From positions 1-58,202 of the forward strand of contig NZ_JYJP01000108.1 of the NCBI RefSeq assembly GCF_001012815.1: DNA of 58,202 nt. Direction: 5' to 3'. Shown piece after piece: positions 37,631 through 47,523 of the stretch. Under the pieces are notes generated by a model that did no database searches, was not told where the DNA came from, and was given only the letters and a program-made list of their open reading frames with translations. Source of the stretch: Vibrio mexicanus (GTDB lineage: Bacteria; Pseudomonadota; Gammaproteobacteria; Enterobacterales; Vibrionaceae). The translations under genes and the position numbers were made by a program. Each line of letters starts with the position of its first letter. Positions within the stretch are counted from its first letter, which is position 1.

Positions 37631-39347
37631 TATGCATTTTCTCCCGAAACAGTCCGCTCTTCAGTCGCGTTTACCTCTTCCTTGTCTGGCATGTCTGAGT
37701 CGATATCTCTCGATTGAAGCTGCTTGAGAGAAGGGTGCAATATTCGTAGTACTCAATGGTGTCGGAAAGCTTTGAAGCACGTAACCGAGCTTTGCATTTC
37801 ATTACCAGCTTGATGACATCTCCACGTCGCCAAAGAGTTGGCCAACAATGTGTCAGCACCTGCAAGGTGAGCATATGTATCTCAGCGTCAGCGAACTGGT
37901 CTAGAAGGGGGCGTGTGAGCAAAGTAATGGCACGGTCATATTGCTGATTTTGAATGAAGTGGTTAACGCGAGATTTAACCTCTCGCACTTGTATCCCCTT
38001 CCGTTCAAGGTCAACACGTACTTTTGCTAGGTAACACATCATTGCTCGATCGGTATCCGTCGCACTTTGAGAAAACTCCTCGTTTAACGAATAAACCGTA
38101 TCTCGATAAAGGTCATCATCTTTAAGCAGATAGGCGACTTTGACCAGTTCTAGTTTAAGCACGGTCGGTAGTGAAAGCTCTTGATTCAATAGCTTCTCAT
38201 CCAAAAATTCTTGAAACAATTTTTGAGCTTTGTCGGCATGACCTTGTAGGAGTGAAGCTCGTGCAAATAGCAGTAGCTCAAAAACTCGATAGTTGTTGCG
38301 TGGGTACTGATCGCGCCACAGGGACACCCATTGGTTAATAAGAACCACATCCATGTCGCGTTTTGAGGCATAGTGCTGCTGCGCAAGATCCAACTGGATA
38401 CTAGCACCCAAGTACAATGGCTGTATTGAATTGCGAAAGGAGTGTTTACTTTGTTGTATCAACTTTTTTATCGCGGCAAGTGCTGGAGAAAAATCGTTAT
38501 TTGCTAGCAAGTAAGCCACTTGTTTAGACAGACGCGTTATCGATTTTGGAGAGGCCTCAATCGCTTTGCCTAGTGCTTTGATGGCGAGTTGGTATTGATT
38601 CTGATCTGCGTAAATATCGGCGCGTGCTTCGTCGATTTGCGGTGAAAGAAGGGGATTATCTTCAAGTGTATCAAGTAAATAGAGCGCCTCAGGGTAGGCT
38701 TTTAGGCGCCGTTTTAGTTTTGCATGTTCTAAAGTCGCCACGTCTCTCTCCGGACTACTCTGCAAACTCATCAAGATGGACTGTGCGAGCTTGTGTTCAT
38801 GAAGTTCTATAAGTGCTTTGGATTTGAGTAGCTGAGCGTAGGCAAGGATATCTTCATCTGAGCTTTTGATTCTATCTACTAGCATGATGGCGTCAGAATA
38901 TCGTTGCTGACTAAGGGCAACCAGCACAGCAGCCAAGGCTTGCTTCTTTTTAGCAAACTGAGGGAGGCGTTGTTTCAAAGTAGAATAATTGACTGGCTTT
39001 AAGAGGTAGCCGTCGGGGTTTAACTCGATGAATCCTTTGACGACTTCCGGCGTTGCATCGCCTGTCACAATCACTGTGGTGCAATCTGGTGTAATCAATG
39101 AACGTGACAACAGTTCATCAATCAACTGATATCCATTTGCCTTTTTTCCAAGGTTGTAGTCGGCGAAAATTAAACCAAAGTTGTGAGTTCTGCACTGAGT
39201 AATCGCCTCTAACGCATCTTGAGCAAAGTGAATCCTACTTGTATCCCAACCTAACTTTTGCAGCATGCTTTTGGTGGCCGTTCGGTAGATCGCGCTGTCA
39301 TCAACAATCAAAGCTGGTCGAGAAAAATCTAAGTTCGTAATTTGCAT
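37630..39347 (-). CDS. REC-TPR response regulator, VieB-like (C-terminal frameshift)
   Basis: A receiver domain (residues about 10-130; phospho-Asp in LIFADYNLG, Thr in IVTGDA, Lys in LLKPV) followed by about 420 residues of TPR-like helical repeats (for example AIKALGKAIEASPKS and ARASLLQGHADKAQKLFQEF). No DNA-binding domain is seen. V. cholerae VieB has this architecture and is reported to inhibit VieS autophosphorylation. The frame breaks at about 37740, giving a raw stop at 37671. One added base restores HPSLKQLQSRDIDSDM and a stop that overlaps the next ATG as TAATG, a strong sign that the repair is right. Restored length about 572 residues. Confidence 0.85.
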
Positions 39348-39479
39348 GCTATCACCCCACAGAAAATCCGGCGCATTATTTTCTATTTCATCAATAAAGT
39401 CTGTTCTCTAAAGAACAGGAGAAGAAATGAGTAATAAATATACTGTGCGCGATTTTGGTTTGGATACAGAGTTGGTGTG

Positions 39480-42400
39480 ATGATTCGAGGTTTTTGGGCA
39501 TTTGTTGCTGGTGTTTTGATTACGGGCGCTTTGTTGAATACTTTGGCGTTTGCGAACACTGATGAGTTGGGTGGTAAGACAAAGCTATTATTGTCGGTTT
39601 GCCAAAGGTCAGTGAGGAAGGCAGCCATTATCCCGACTCGTTGAGTTTGGTCCACTTGCAGGCCTACCTGAAGACCTACTGGCGTTATTGGGGCCAAGAA
39701 TATGGCTATGATGTCCGTTTTGTCTCGGGTGATTATCAAGATTTAGTGTCGCAATTACAAAGTAAGCAAATAGACGCGATTGCTATTACGGCGGTAGAGA
39801 GCAGCAAGGCATCATTCGGACTCAGTATTCCTTTTGGTCTTGTCGATCTTGCGATTTTCGAGCGAGTTGGGGATCCGCTTCCAGGTTCACCTGTGGCGCT
39901 TGACCTTCCCCCACAGTTGTTACCGAGCCACTTCAATGATTTGCAGCAGGTTTTGATTCACAAGAACCATACACAACAAGTGGTGCAGCATCTCAAACAA
40001 GTGAATTACTTTGTGTCTTGGAATGTGACGGAAGCTGAACAGCGAGTGCGTTACCAAGGATTCAGTAGTCAGTTCATTCGCATCGCCAGTGAGAGCTCGA
40101 TAGCGCTTCGAGTGATGACACGATCAACAGATAAGTCACTGCTGATAGACATCAATGATGGGATTAGACAAACACCCCAAGCCATCAGTGACAAAATCTG
40201 GCAACAAGTCACCAATAATCATCCATCTGCGATTACCCCAATGATTGGTCGTTACTACCAACATCTTTCGTTCGCCCAGCAGAGTTTGATTGCTCAATCA
40301 CCGATCTGACTTACGCCTATGTAGTTCAAGGGGAGGAGCCGTATTTTATTGCCGGAGGCTTTGAAATGACGGGTTACACGATAGATGTGTTGAACGCCTT
40401 ATCAAAGCGTCTAGGAGTGGCTTTTAAGGGCGTTCCTTATCGCTCATTTCAAGATGCGCTTCAGGCGGTGAAACAAGGCGAAGTCGACATCTTTCCCGGT
40501 GTCTATCGAACCAAAAGTCGCTCGGCCATTTTGGGATTCACAACTGACATTGATCGTTCTTCGGCAGCCATAATCAGCGAACGAGATTACTATGCGGTAT
40601 CTGAGTTAGCTGGCCAAAAGCTTGTGTTGGTTCATGGCCAATATGAAAATGTTTTGATTGGTCGAATGCTACCTCGAAACCCAGTGATCTATGTGAACAC
40701 GGCCAATGAAGCCATTCTTGCGGTTGCAACTGGTCGAGCCGACGCTTATATCGGTAAGCTTTTAAACAGCCTGTACTTAATCGAGATGAACAAGTTTTAT
40801 GGGCTAAAAGTGCATGTAGCCAATGATATCGACGACCCTCTTTGGCCAAGGATTGCGACTGCCAAATCCCGTGTTGTTCATCGAGAGTTATTAAACCTAG
40901 GGTTACACACCTTGGGAGATGATTTCCAAAAGAAGCTGGCCTCTAAATGGGTAGCAGAAGTTGAGCTTGGTTACAGGACGAATCAGTCTGAGCTCTTCTT
41001 ACAACGTACGTTAGTATTGGCAGGACTAGTTATTCTGATGGCTGGAGTCATTTACTTTATCTTCTATCGCCAAATACAAAAGCGAGAAAGAATCCAGCAA
41101 TCTTTAGAGGTTGCGCTACAAGAGGCCAAAATCGCAAGAAGCGAAGCGCTTGCCCAAGCCAACGCAAAGACAAACTTCCTTGCCCGTATGAGCCATGAAA
41201 TCAGAACGCCAATGAATGGAGTTCTGGGTATGTCAGAGGCCTTGTCGTTTACGCCTTTGAGCCCTCAGCAATCGGATCTTCTTGACAGTCTAAACAGCTC
41301 TGCTCGAAACCTCATGGCGTTGCTAAATGACGTATTGGACTTTTCCAAGATGGATGCGGGTAAGCTGACATTAGAGAGAATTCCAGCGGATCTTCGTGAC
41401 TTAGTGAATGCGGTGATCGGTAACTTTCAGCACAGAGCCGAAGAGAAAGGCTCAGTATTGTCGTGCAGTTCGATGACCGAATTGCACCAAGTTATCTGTG
41501 TGATTCTACGCGGCTGATGCAGGTGCTAAACAATTTAGTATCGAATGCGGTGAAGTTTACCGAGCATGGTGAAATAGAAGTGTCCCTGTTTTTAGTGGAT
41601 GTTGAAGCTGAACTTCGCTGTGAGAGCAAGTTGTGTGATCGAGTGCGTTTACAAGTTCGAGACACGGGAATTGGTATTGCAAGCGACAAGCTTGCTGGGT
41701 TGTTCGATCCGTTTGTTCAGGCCGATAGCGATATAACGCGCCGCTTCGGGGGCACAGGGTTAGGATTGAGTATTTGTAAAGAGATCGTCGAGGAGATGAA
41801 AGGCGAGATCAAAGCCAGCTCGATTGTAGGGAGAGGTAGCCTGTTTCAAGTCACGCTTCCTCTTTGTCGTAACGATTCGGCTAATGTGCCTCAGAGCCTA
41901 CCCGAGGTTATTGCGAGCCAAGCGGACGTGGATTTGTCTCAACTTCGCATATTGCTTGCTGAGGACAACGAAGTGAATCAACAAGTGATTCTAGGCCAAC
42001 TGACTCGGTTGGGGGTAAGCGTCGATGTCGCTCCGAACGGTTCCTTGGCTTACGTCATGTATAAAGAAAACGGCAACTACGACATCATTTTATCCGACTG
42101 TCACATGCCAGAAATGGACGGATTCACTTTGGCCAGTCTTATTTCAGGTGAGAGAAACAACATTCGTCCATATCTGATTGCGATTACCGCCGATGCGATG
42201 AGTGGCGCTGCAAAACGTTGTATTGATGCGGGGTTTGATGACTATCTATCTAAACCATGCCCAATTGAAACATTAGAAGCGAAACTGAAAGAGTCGATTC
42301 AAATCAGCGCTAAGGCGAGCTCTTCTAGCGCAAGCAGTGTTTCATTGGATGCGTTTATGAAGCAGCTCACTGAGCCAGCTTTGGGTGAGTTTGATCAAAA

Positions 42401-42824
42401 CACTTCGAAGCTTGGTGGTGAGGATTCGTTGCCTTTACCTTCAAGCAAGCCATTTGATGTTAATGCTGTTTTGATGATGAGTGGTGGCGATTGGTCAATT
42501 GCCTCTGACATTCTCTCCACGTTTCGCGTTAATCATCGAGATGACATTGCTGAGTTTGAACGAATGTTTGAATCCAATGATTTTAATGGGTTGGCATCGG
42601 TTGCCCACAAAATTAAAGGGAGCAGTTTATATTTAGGCGCAGAGCATATAGCGCAAGTTGCCAAGCAAATAGAAGAGAACGCGGCCGCATTTTCCCATGA
42701 AGAGCTAGCGTTAAACGTTGAGTTTGTTACCGAGAGGTTGGTGGAGCTTGGTCAACAAATTGAGCATGAGTTAGAGATAAGACAGGAATTTGAACTTGAT
42801 GGTGAATTGGAGAACGGTTCATGA
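39480..42824 (+). CDS. BvgS-like hybrid sensor kinase (SBP-SBP-TM-HK-REC-HPt), VieS/RocS-like (three frameshifts)
   Basis: A signal segment is followed by two periplasmic family-3 solute-binding-type sensor domains (about residues 35-270 and 280-500), one membrane segment (VLAGLVILMAGVIYFIF), a HisKA domain (MSHEIRTPMNG), HATPase (NNLVSNAVKF; GGTGLGLSI), a receiver (LLAEDNE; ILSDCHMPEMDG) and a C-terminal HPt (VAHKIKGSS). The frame breaks at AAA 39581-39583 (repair: KAIIVGLPKVSEE), TTT 40285-40287 (repair: FDCSITDLTYAY) and about 41459 (repair: VVQFDDRIAPSYL). Restored length about 1115 residues. It is divergent from the REC-TPR/REC-EAL pair and overlaps the next gene by 4 bp (ATGA). It presumably phosphorylates both regulators. 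Confidence 0.88.
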
Positions 42825-44214
42825 ATCGTTCTTTGTTTACTGTGCTCGATAGATGTGTTGCGGTGTTTCTTATCGTATCGGTTGTTACTGTTGGGCTTGC
42901 TTATCTTAAGAGCCATAAGATGGAGCGGACATTTTGGGAAAATCAGATTGCCAAGAACTATCAGTTCCCTGTGTCCCAAGTGGTGGCGACGGAGTTCGGC
43001 ATGCTCAGAGAGCAGGTCGCACTTAAGGCAAACTTGCACGCGCTCTTTGATGCCATAGAAGACAATCAGTACTCTTCTTTGACTCGATTGTTTGCCAGTC
43101 GGAAACTCACTGATGAGAGCGTTGACATGGTGTACGTGCAAAACGCCAACGGAATCGGTATCTATAGTCACTCAACGGTTTATTCGGGCATTGCACTTAA
43201 TGTCAGTGCGCTTCTTAGTGATCAAAAAGCAATGGATAAGGAGAGAGCGGCGCTTAAGGAACTCTCTCCAGATCATGGACTCCTATTCATAGATGGCCGC
43301 ATCTACATGTACGCTTCTGCTCTGATTTCGAGAGGTGGCTATTCAACGGGGCTCATTACTTGGGTTAAAGAGGTTAATCGCGAACTGACGCAGAGAGTCA
43401 GTAAAATTCTAGGGCATCAACTTGCCTTTCACTTTACGAGTGCCGCTCAGCAGCGCCTTCGTGTAAGTTATCGAAATGACATTGAAATCGAGCTTGTGCA
43501 GCTGCAAGAAACAGAATTAGGGTTTGATATTGAGTATCAAGGGAGGCTGAAAGATGGCTCTGTTCAACCAGCTAATTTGGTGCTGTCGATTGAGCTCTCG
43601 GATAAGCCCAGTTCGATAGAGGCGAGTACTGGGTGGTTAATGGTATTTGTTGCCATGATCATTTGGGTGCTTTGGTTACAATTGAGACTATCACTGCTTT
43701 CACCGATTAAGCAGCTCCAAACTATGGTGAAAAGTGAAGGTGGCTTGCGGTTAGCGCAAGTACCAGACGATCCATTACCGAGTGATCCATTACCGAGCGA
43801 GCTGCTTGCCATCTATCAGCGGGTTTATGATCTTTACTCTAATGCCCGTCAGCAAAATGTGTTCAATCAGCAAGTGGTCAACGCGATTGGCGACGCAATC
43901 ATCACTTTAAATGCTGCGAGCTGATAGAGTACGCGAATCCTGCTGCGATCGACTGGTTACAGTTGGAGCCTTACCAAGTTATAGGTCAACCGCTTGAGTT
44001 ATTGATAACCACAAGAGATGACTCAAGTCTAGAAGTCAGTCGTTGGTTGTTCGAGACCAACGCGCAGAGAAAGCGAGTTCAGTTAACCACGCGATTGCAG
44101 GTGATTGGGCTTTCGGACCAGGTTTTCGATGTTGATGTAATATGTCAACCTGTCGACCTAAACGAACTAGCTGATACCCGATCTACCGCAGTGATTGTTA
44201 TCAGGCATATTTGA
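42821..44214 (+). CDS. Membrane sensor protein with PAS domain and no output domain (frameshifted)
   Basis: A protein of about 464 residues after repair. TM1 (about 13-30) and TM2 (about 272-290) enclose a periplasmic sensor domain of 240 residues. A juxtamembrane linker with a duplicated DPLPS motif follows, then a PAS domain (about 350-460; VVNAIGDAIITLNAA, then IEYANPAAIDWLQLEPYQVIGQP). No kinase, GGDEF, EAL or methyl-accepting domain is present, and a terminator follows. The frame breaks at about 43918; one added G joins AAELIEYANPAA. Its ATG overlaps the stop of the hybrid kinase gene (ATGA), so the two are made together. It could be a co-sensor for that kinase; I know of no counterpart in VieSAB. 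Confidence 0.75.
43769..43798 (+). repeat. 15-bp in-frame tandem duplication
   Basis: GATCCATTACCGAGT is followed at once by GATCCATTACCGAGC. It encodes a doubled D-P-L-P-S in the linker between the second membrane helix and the PAS domain of the membrane sensor. This looks like a recent slippage duplication. Confidence 0.9.
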
Positions 44215-44275
44215 CTTCAAGGTAGCGGGAAAACGCAAGCTCCAGATACATGAACTTATAATTCAGCGAGAAACG

Positions 44276-44304
44276 AAAAAGCCACGCAGGGCGTGGCTTT
44301 TGTG
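44276..44304. terminator. Bidirectional terminator between the sensor and MFS genes
   Basis: AAAGCCACGC-AGG-GCGTGGCTTT is a perfect stem with a 3-nt loop, A run on the left and T run on the right, placed between two convergent genes. Confidence 0.85.
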
Positions 44305-44330
44305 TTGATCTGTAGGCGTTCGTTAATGGG

Positions 44331-45490
44331 TTACTCACCCGCGACGATGTGCCCTTTGTTTTTGATACTGGCAAATAGCATGTAGACGCAGGTCGCCATC
44401 AAGGTTAGGAACAAGTATTCCATCAATCCATGTTCGCCAGCCATGAACAAATCGGCGACCATTGGCCCAATTACCGATCCCACGCTGTAGCTAAATAGCA
44501 TCACTTGTGTTGCTGAGACAATGTGGTTTGCCTCCAACTTGTCGCAACCTAAGTTAATTGCAATAGGGTATAGCGCGAATGTTGCCATTCCGATGACAAA
44601 CAAACTCACTGCAAGCACACTCAGGCGAGCGTCAGATGCAGCTAATGCCAATGCGCCAACGCCCATTAGGCAGAACATCGCCATTAATAGTGTGCGACCA
44701 AAGAACTTCGATACCCAAGGCACCATAGGTTGCACTGCCATACCGCCCAAGATGATCAACGCCATGAGCGTGCCAATATCACTGGTCGGAATATGGCGCT
44801 GGCTCAGTTCCACAGGCATTAATCCGTAGATAGCGCCTAATGTCAGGCTGATACAACACAGCCAATAATCGCCGCATGGTTAAGCTTCATGATCTGCTTA
44901 AGAGACATGGCTTCAGTATGTTCTTGCGGAGGCTGTTCGCTGTCGCCAAACACAACAACCAGTACAGCCAAAATCAGCAAAGTACCGATGGCGATAAACG
45001 GCACGCTACCTTGAATGCCTAAAACGCCAATACCAAGTTGCCCCAGTGAGCTGCCGCCGTATAGCGCTCCCATGTACAGCCCAAGGCGCTTAGCGCGTCC
45101 TGACTCATCGCCGTGAAGCAGCCATGACTCAACGATGACAAAAATTCCAGCAACCGAAATACCTGCAATAAAACGTGCGGCAAGCCAGCCCATAGAGCTC
45201 GGAAGAAGCAGCATTGCCGCAATTGTGGAAATAAATGCCACTAAACAGTAGGTATACGCTTTGCGGTGACCAAACTTTGCAACGATTGGCTCAATCGCCA
45301 ATGCACCGACCAAAAGCCCAGCATAGAACGCACTTGCTAGCCAACTCGCCAAGCTACTTTCTAATCCATACTCAGGCAGCATCAAAGGGATCAGGCTCAT
45401 TAAGTAGCCAGATGCAACCGCATATAGAGTTAGCGCAACAACAGGCACATAAATGTGTGTTTTTGGCGTTGAAACAAGTGTGTTTTCCAA
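44331..45490 (-). CDS. MFS transporter, YcaD-like (frameshifted)
   Basis: A 12-helix major facilitator. The N-terminal half carries the motif-A-like loop VAKFGHRKAY and the helix-5 stretch RFIAGISVAGIFVIVESWL that marks the YcaD-like group. The frame breaks at about 44852; one added base joins the halves through SLTLGAIYGLMPVEL. Restored length about 387 residues. No substrate can be predicted. A near-perfect inverted repeat lies about 105-130 bp before the start, a candidate operator. The neighbouring trxC gene runs in the same direction but ends at its own terminator. Confidence 0.85.
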
Positions 45491-45594
45491 TGTAGGAGCC
45501 TCCGAATCGAAACAGAAAACAGGAAAGTAAGCGAATGATTTCGGGGCGAATATAGGGAGTTGAAAGTGGTGGGTAAAACGAAAAATATTGGTCG

Positions 45595-45619
45595 TATCGA
45601 CAAATAAAATTTATCGATA
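45595..45619. promoter_or_regulatory. Candidate operator palindrome upstream of the MFS gene
   Basis: TATCGACAAAT-AAA-ATTTATCGATA: two 11-nt arms matching at 10 positions around a 3-nt spacer. It is centred about 117 bp before the MFS start codon. The size and symmetry suit a dimeric regulator such as a LysR- or TetR-type protein; no such gene is adjacent. Confidence 0.5.
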
Positions 45620-45654
45620 GGCATTAGCTTTCAAATGCCGAATAAAATGTAAAA

Positions 45655-45688
45655 AACCTGCCCAAAAGTTTACATATTCAGGCAGGTT
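45655..45688 (-). terminator. Terminator of trxC
   Basis: AACCTGCC and GGCAGGTT form an 8-bp perfect stem with an 18-nt loop; on the minus strand it is followed by TTTT. It lies 24 bp after the trxC stop. Confidence 0.75.
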
Positions 45689-45711
45689 CTTTATGAATTA
45701 ACTGGTCAATC

Positions 45712-46158
45712 TTATTTAAGCAATGCTTGGTTTAACCATTGATTAAATTGCGATTTTGGCAGTGCACCGTTGATAACATCAACGCGCTTGCCACCTTTAA
45801 ACACCATAACGGTTGGAATGCTGCGAATTTGATACTTTGCACCAAGCATTTGCTGAGCTTCAGTATCGATTTTTACAAAACGTGCGCGACCATTGAACTC
45901 TTCGGCTGTATCACTAAAAACAGGAGCAAATCCAACACATGGATTACACCAAGGGGCCCAAAAATCGATGACAACAGGAACATCGCTGTTCAGAAGCCCA
46001 TCGATGTTCAGCTCCGTCCCTTCGATAGGTGCACCATCAAGCAGGGCTGTTTGGCACTTCCCACATTTTGGCGACTCTGATACACGATCTGTCGGCACGC
46101 GATTTAGCCCTTTGCATGAAGGGCAACGAGTTGTAATGGTAGACGCACTAGTAGACAT
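45712..46158 (-). CDS. trxC: Thioredoxin 2
   Basis: A 148-residue cytoplasmic thioredoxin with the N-terminal zinc-finger pair typical of TrxC (CPSC at residues 12-15 and CGKC at 32-35) and a thioredoxin fold with redox motif W70-CNPC-74, then SIPTVMVFKGGK with the cis-Pro. The active site is CNPC where E. coli TrxC has CGPC, which may shift its redox potential. TrxC reduces protein disulfides and is OxyR-induced in E. coli. It is followed by its own terminator and is divergent from the KAS III gene. Confidence 0.95.
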   Translation of the reverse strand: MSTSASTITTRCPSCKGLNRVPTDRVSESPKCGKCQTALLDGAPIEGTELNIDGLLNSDVPVVIDFWAPWCNPCVGFAPVFSDTAEEFNGRARFVKIDTEAQQMLGAKYQIRSIPTVMVFKGGKRVDVINGALPKSQFNQWLNQALLK

Positions 46159-46337
46159 AGCAATAAGGCTTCCTTGTGTTGAGCAATAGTTTGGAAAATC
46201 TTTGTTTTTATTAATGTGACAAGACAGTACAAGTCAAACTGCTTATACTGTTTAGGTATATTGAAACTCTACCGCACCTTATTTTAATGAACAATGCTTC
46301 ATTAATCGGTAATAACTATTGTATTAATAGGTTGACT

Positions 46338-47423
46338 ATGACGACGAACTACGCAGAAATCACAGGCTGGGGAAAATGCTTACCACCTGCGATCCTGTCA
46401 AACCAAGATTTGAGTACTTTCCTTGAAACTTCTGACGAATGGATAAGAACACGAACTGGAATCGAAAACAGACGTATTAGTCACGTAGAAACATCGGATA
46501 TGGCCACCGTTGCTGCGCAGCACGCGATGGCATGTGCAGGGATTGAAGCGAATGACATTGATGTCGTTATTGTCGCAACGTGTTCTCCTGACTCACTGAT
46601 TCCTAATACTGCCTCTAAGGTTTCTCAAAACCTTGGCATCAAAGCAGCGGCTGCCTTTGACTTAAATGCGGCATGTACTGGCTTCGTATACTCACTTGAA
46701 ACCGCGACACGCTTAATTCAAGCGGGCAACTATCGCCACGCATTGGTCATTGGTGCTGAACATCTTTCCTTCTTCATTGACTGGACGAAGCGCGACACTG
46801 CAGTTCTATTTGGTGACGGCGCTGGTGCGGTTATTTTATCGAAAACCGAAGAGCAAGTTGGCCTACAGCAAGCGAAGCTAGGCTGCGATTCAGGTGGCCG
46901 TGATATCCTAGCCGTACCAAAGTTTGGTACCTGTATGGATCGTTTTGCTGCAGACAATGGTCACTGGGATTTCAACTTTGTTGGCAAAGAGATCTTCAAG
47001 CGTGCTGTTAAAGGTATGGGCGCGGCGGCAACCGAAGTATTGGCGCGTTCTCAGCTTACTACGGACAACATTGACGTGGTGATTCCTCACCAAGCTAATA
47101 TCCGAATCATCCAAACTTTGTGCGATCTTTCTGGTATCGCGCAAGACAAAGCCTTTGTGAACATTCAGAACTATGGCAATACCTCGGCGGCAACGGTACC
47201 AATCGCACTGTGTGAAGCGCTAGAGCAAGGTAAAGTAAAACCGGGCGATAACCTGCTTCTGGCAGCGTTTGGTGCGGGTTTGACTTGGGGTGCTGGCCAC
47301 ATCAAATGGGGTGAGCGCGTTACGCCAATCTCGACGAGCGATGCCTCGCTACCAACGTGCGAAAAATCGGCGTTGGAACTGTTGGAAGCGGCTGTTGAAC
47401 ATTGTAAAAATCGCCCAGAGTAA
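46338..47423 (+). CDS. Beta-ketoacyl-ACP synthase III family protein (FabH-like)
   Basis: A 361-residue thiolase-fold condensing enzyme with the catalytic triad in FabH context: C113 in LNAACTGFVYS, His in VIPHQANIRII and Asn in NYGNTSAATVP. It starts fatty-acid-like chains by joining an acyl-CoA to malonyl-ACP. ATG 46338 (MTTNYAEITGWG) is chosen because FabH likeness begins there; the frame is open 51 nt further. It is longer than E. coli FabH (317) and lies outside the fab cluster, so it is an accessory KAS III. Vibrios often carry such a second copy. Confidence 0.9.
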   Translation: MTTNYAEITGWGKCLPPAILSNQDLSTFLETSDEWIRTRTGIENRRISHVETSDMATVAAQHAMACAGIEANDIDVVIVATCSPDSLIPNTASKVSQNLGIKAAAAFDLNAACTGFVYSLETATRLIQAGNYRHALVIGAEHLSFFIDWTKRDTAVLFGDGAGAVILSKTEEQVGLQQAKLGCDSGGRDILAVPKFGTCMDRFAADNGHWDFNFVGKEIFKRAVKGMGAAATEVLARSQLTTDNIDVVIPHQANIRIIQTLCDLSGIAQDKAFVNIQNYGNTSAATVPIALCEALEQGKVKPGDNLLLAAFGAGLTWGAGHIKWGERVTPISTSDASLPTCEKSALELLEAAVEHCKNRPE

Positions 47424-47442
47424 TACTCACTTAATGTAATCG

Positions 47443-47474
47443 AAAAACCACCGTGCGATGCGGTGGTTTTTTTT
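47443..47474 (+). terminator. Rho-independent terminator after the KAS III gene
   Basis: AAACCACCG-TGCGATG-CGGTGGTTT is a 9-bp perfect stem, followed by a run of T. It separates the KAS III gene from sbcD. Confidence 0.9.
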
Positions 47475-47523
47475 GGTATATTCGAAACATAACAACCAAT
47501 ACCTACGCTCATTCAAGGCTGAA

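Noticed and set aside
39383..39739. Minus-strand ORF over the start of the hybrid kinase
   Set aside because: No family likeness; it is a shadow of the kinase gene, whose restored frame is family-typical there.
42821..44214. Reading the membrane PAS protein as a truncated diguanylate cyclase or chemoreceptor
   Set aside because: After the frame repair no trace of GGDEF, EAL or signalling coiled coil remains before the terminator at 44276.
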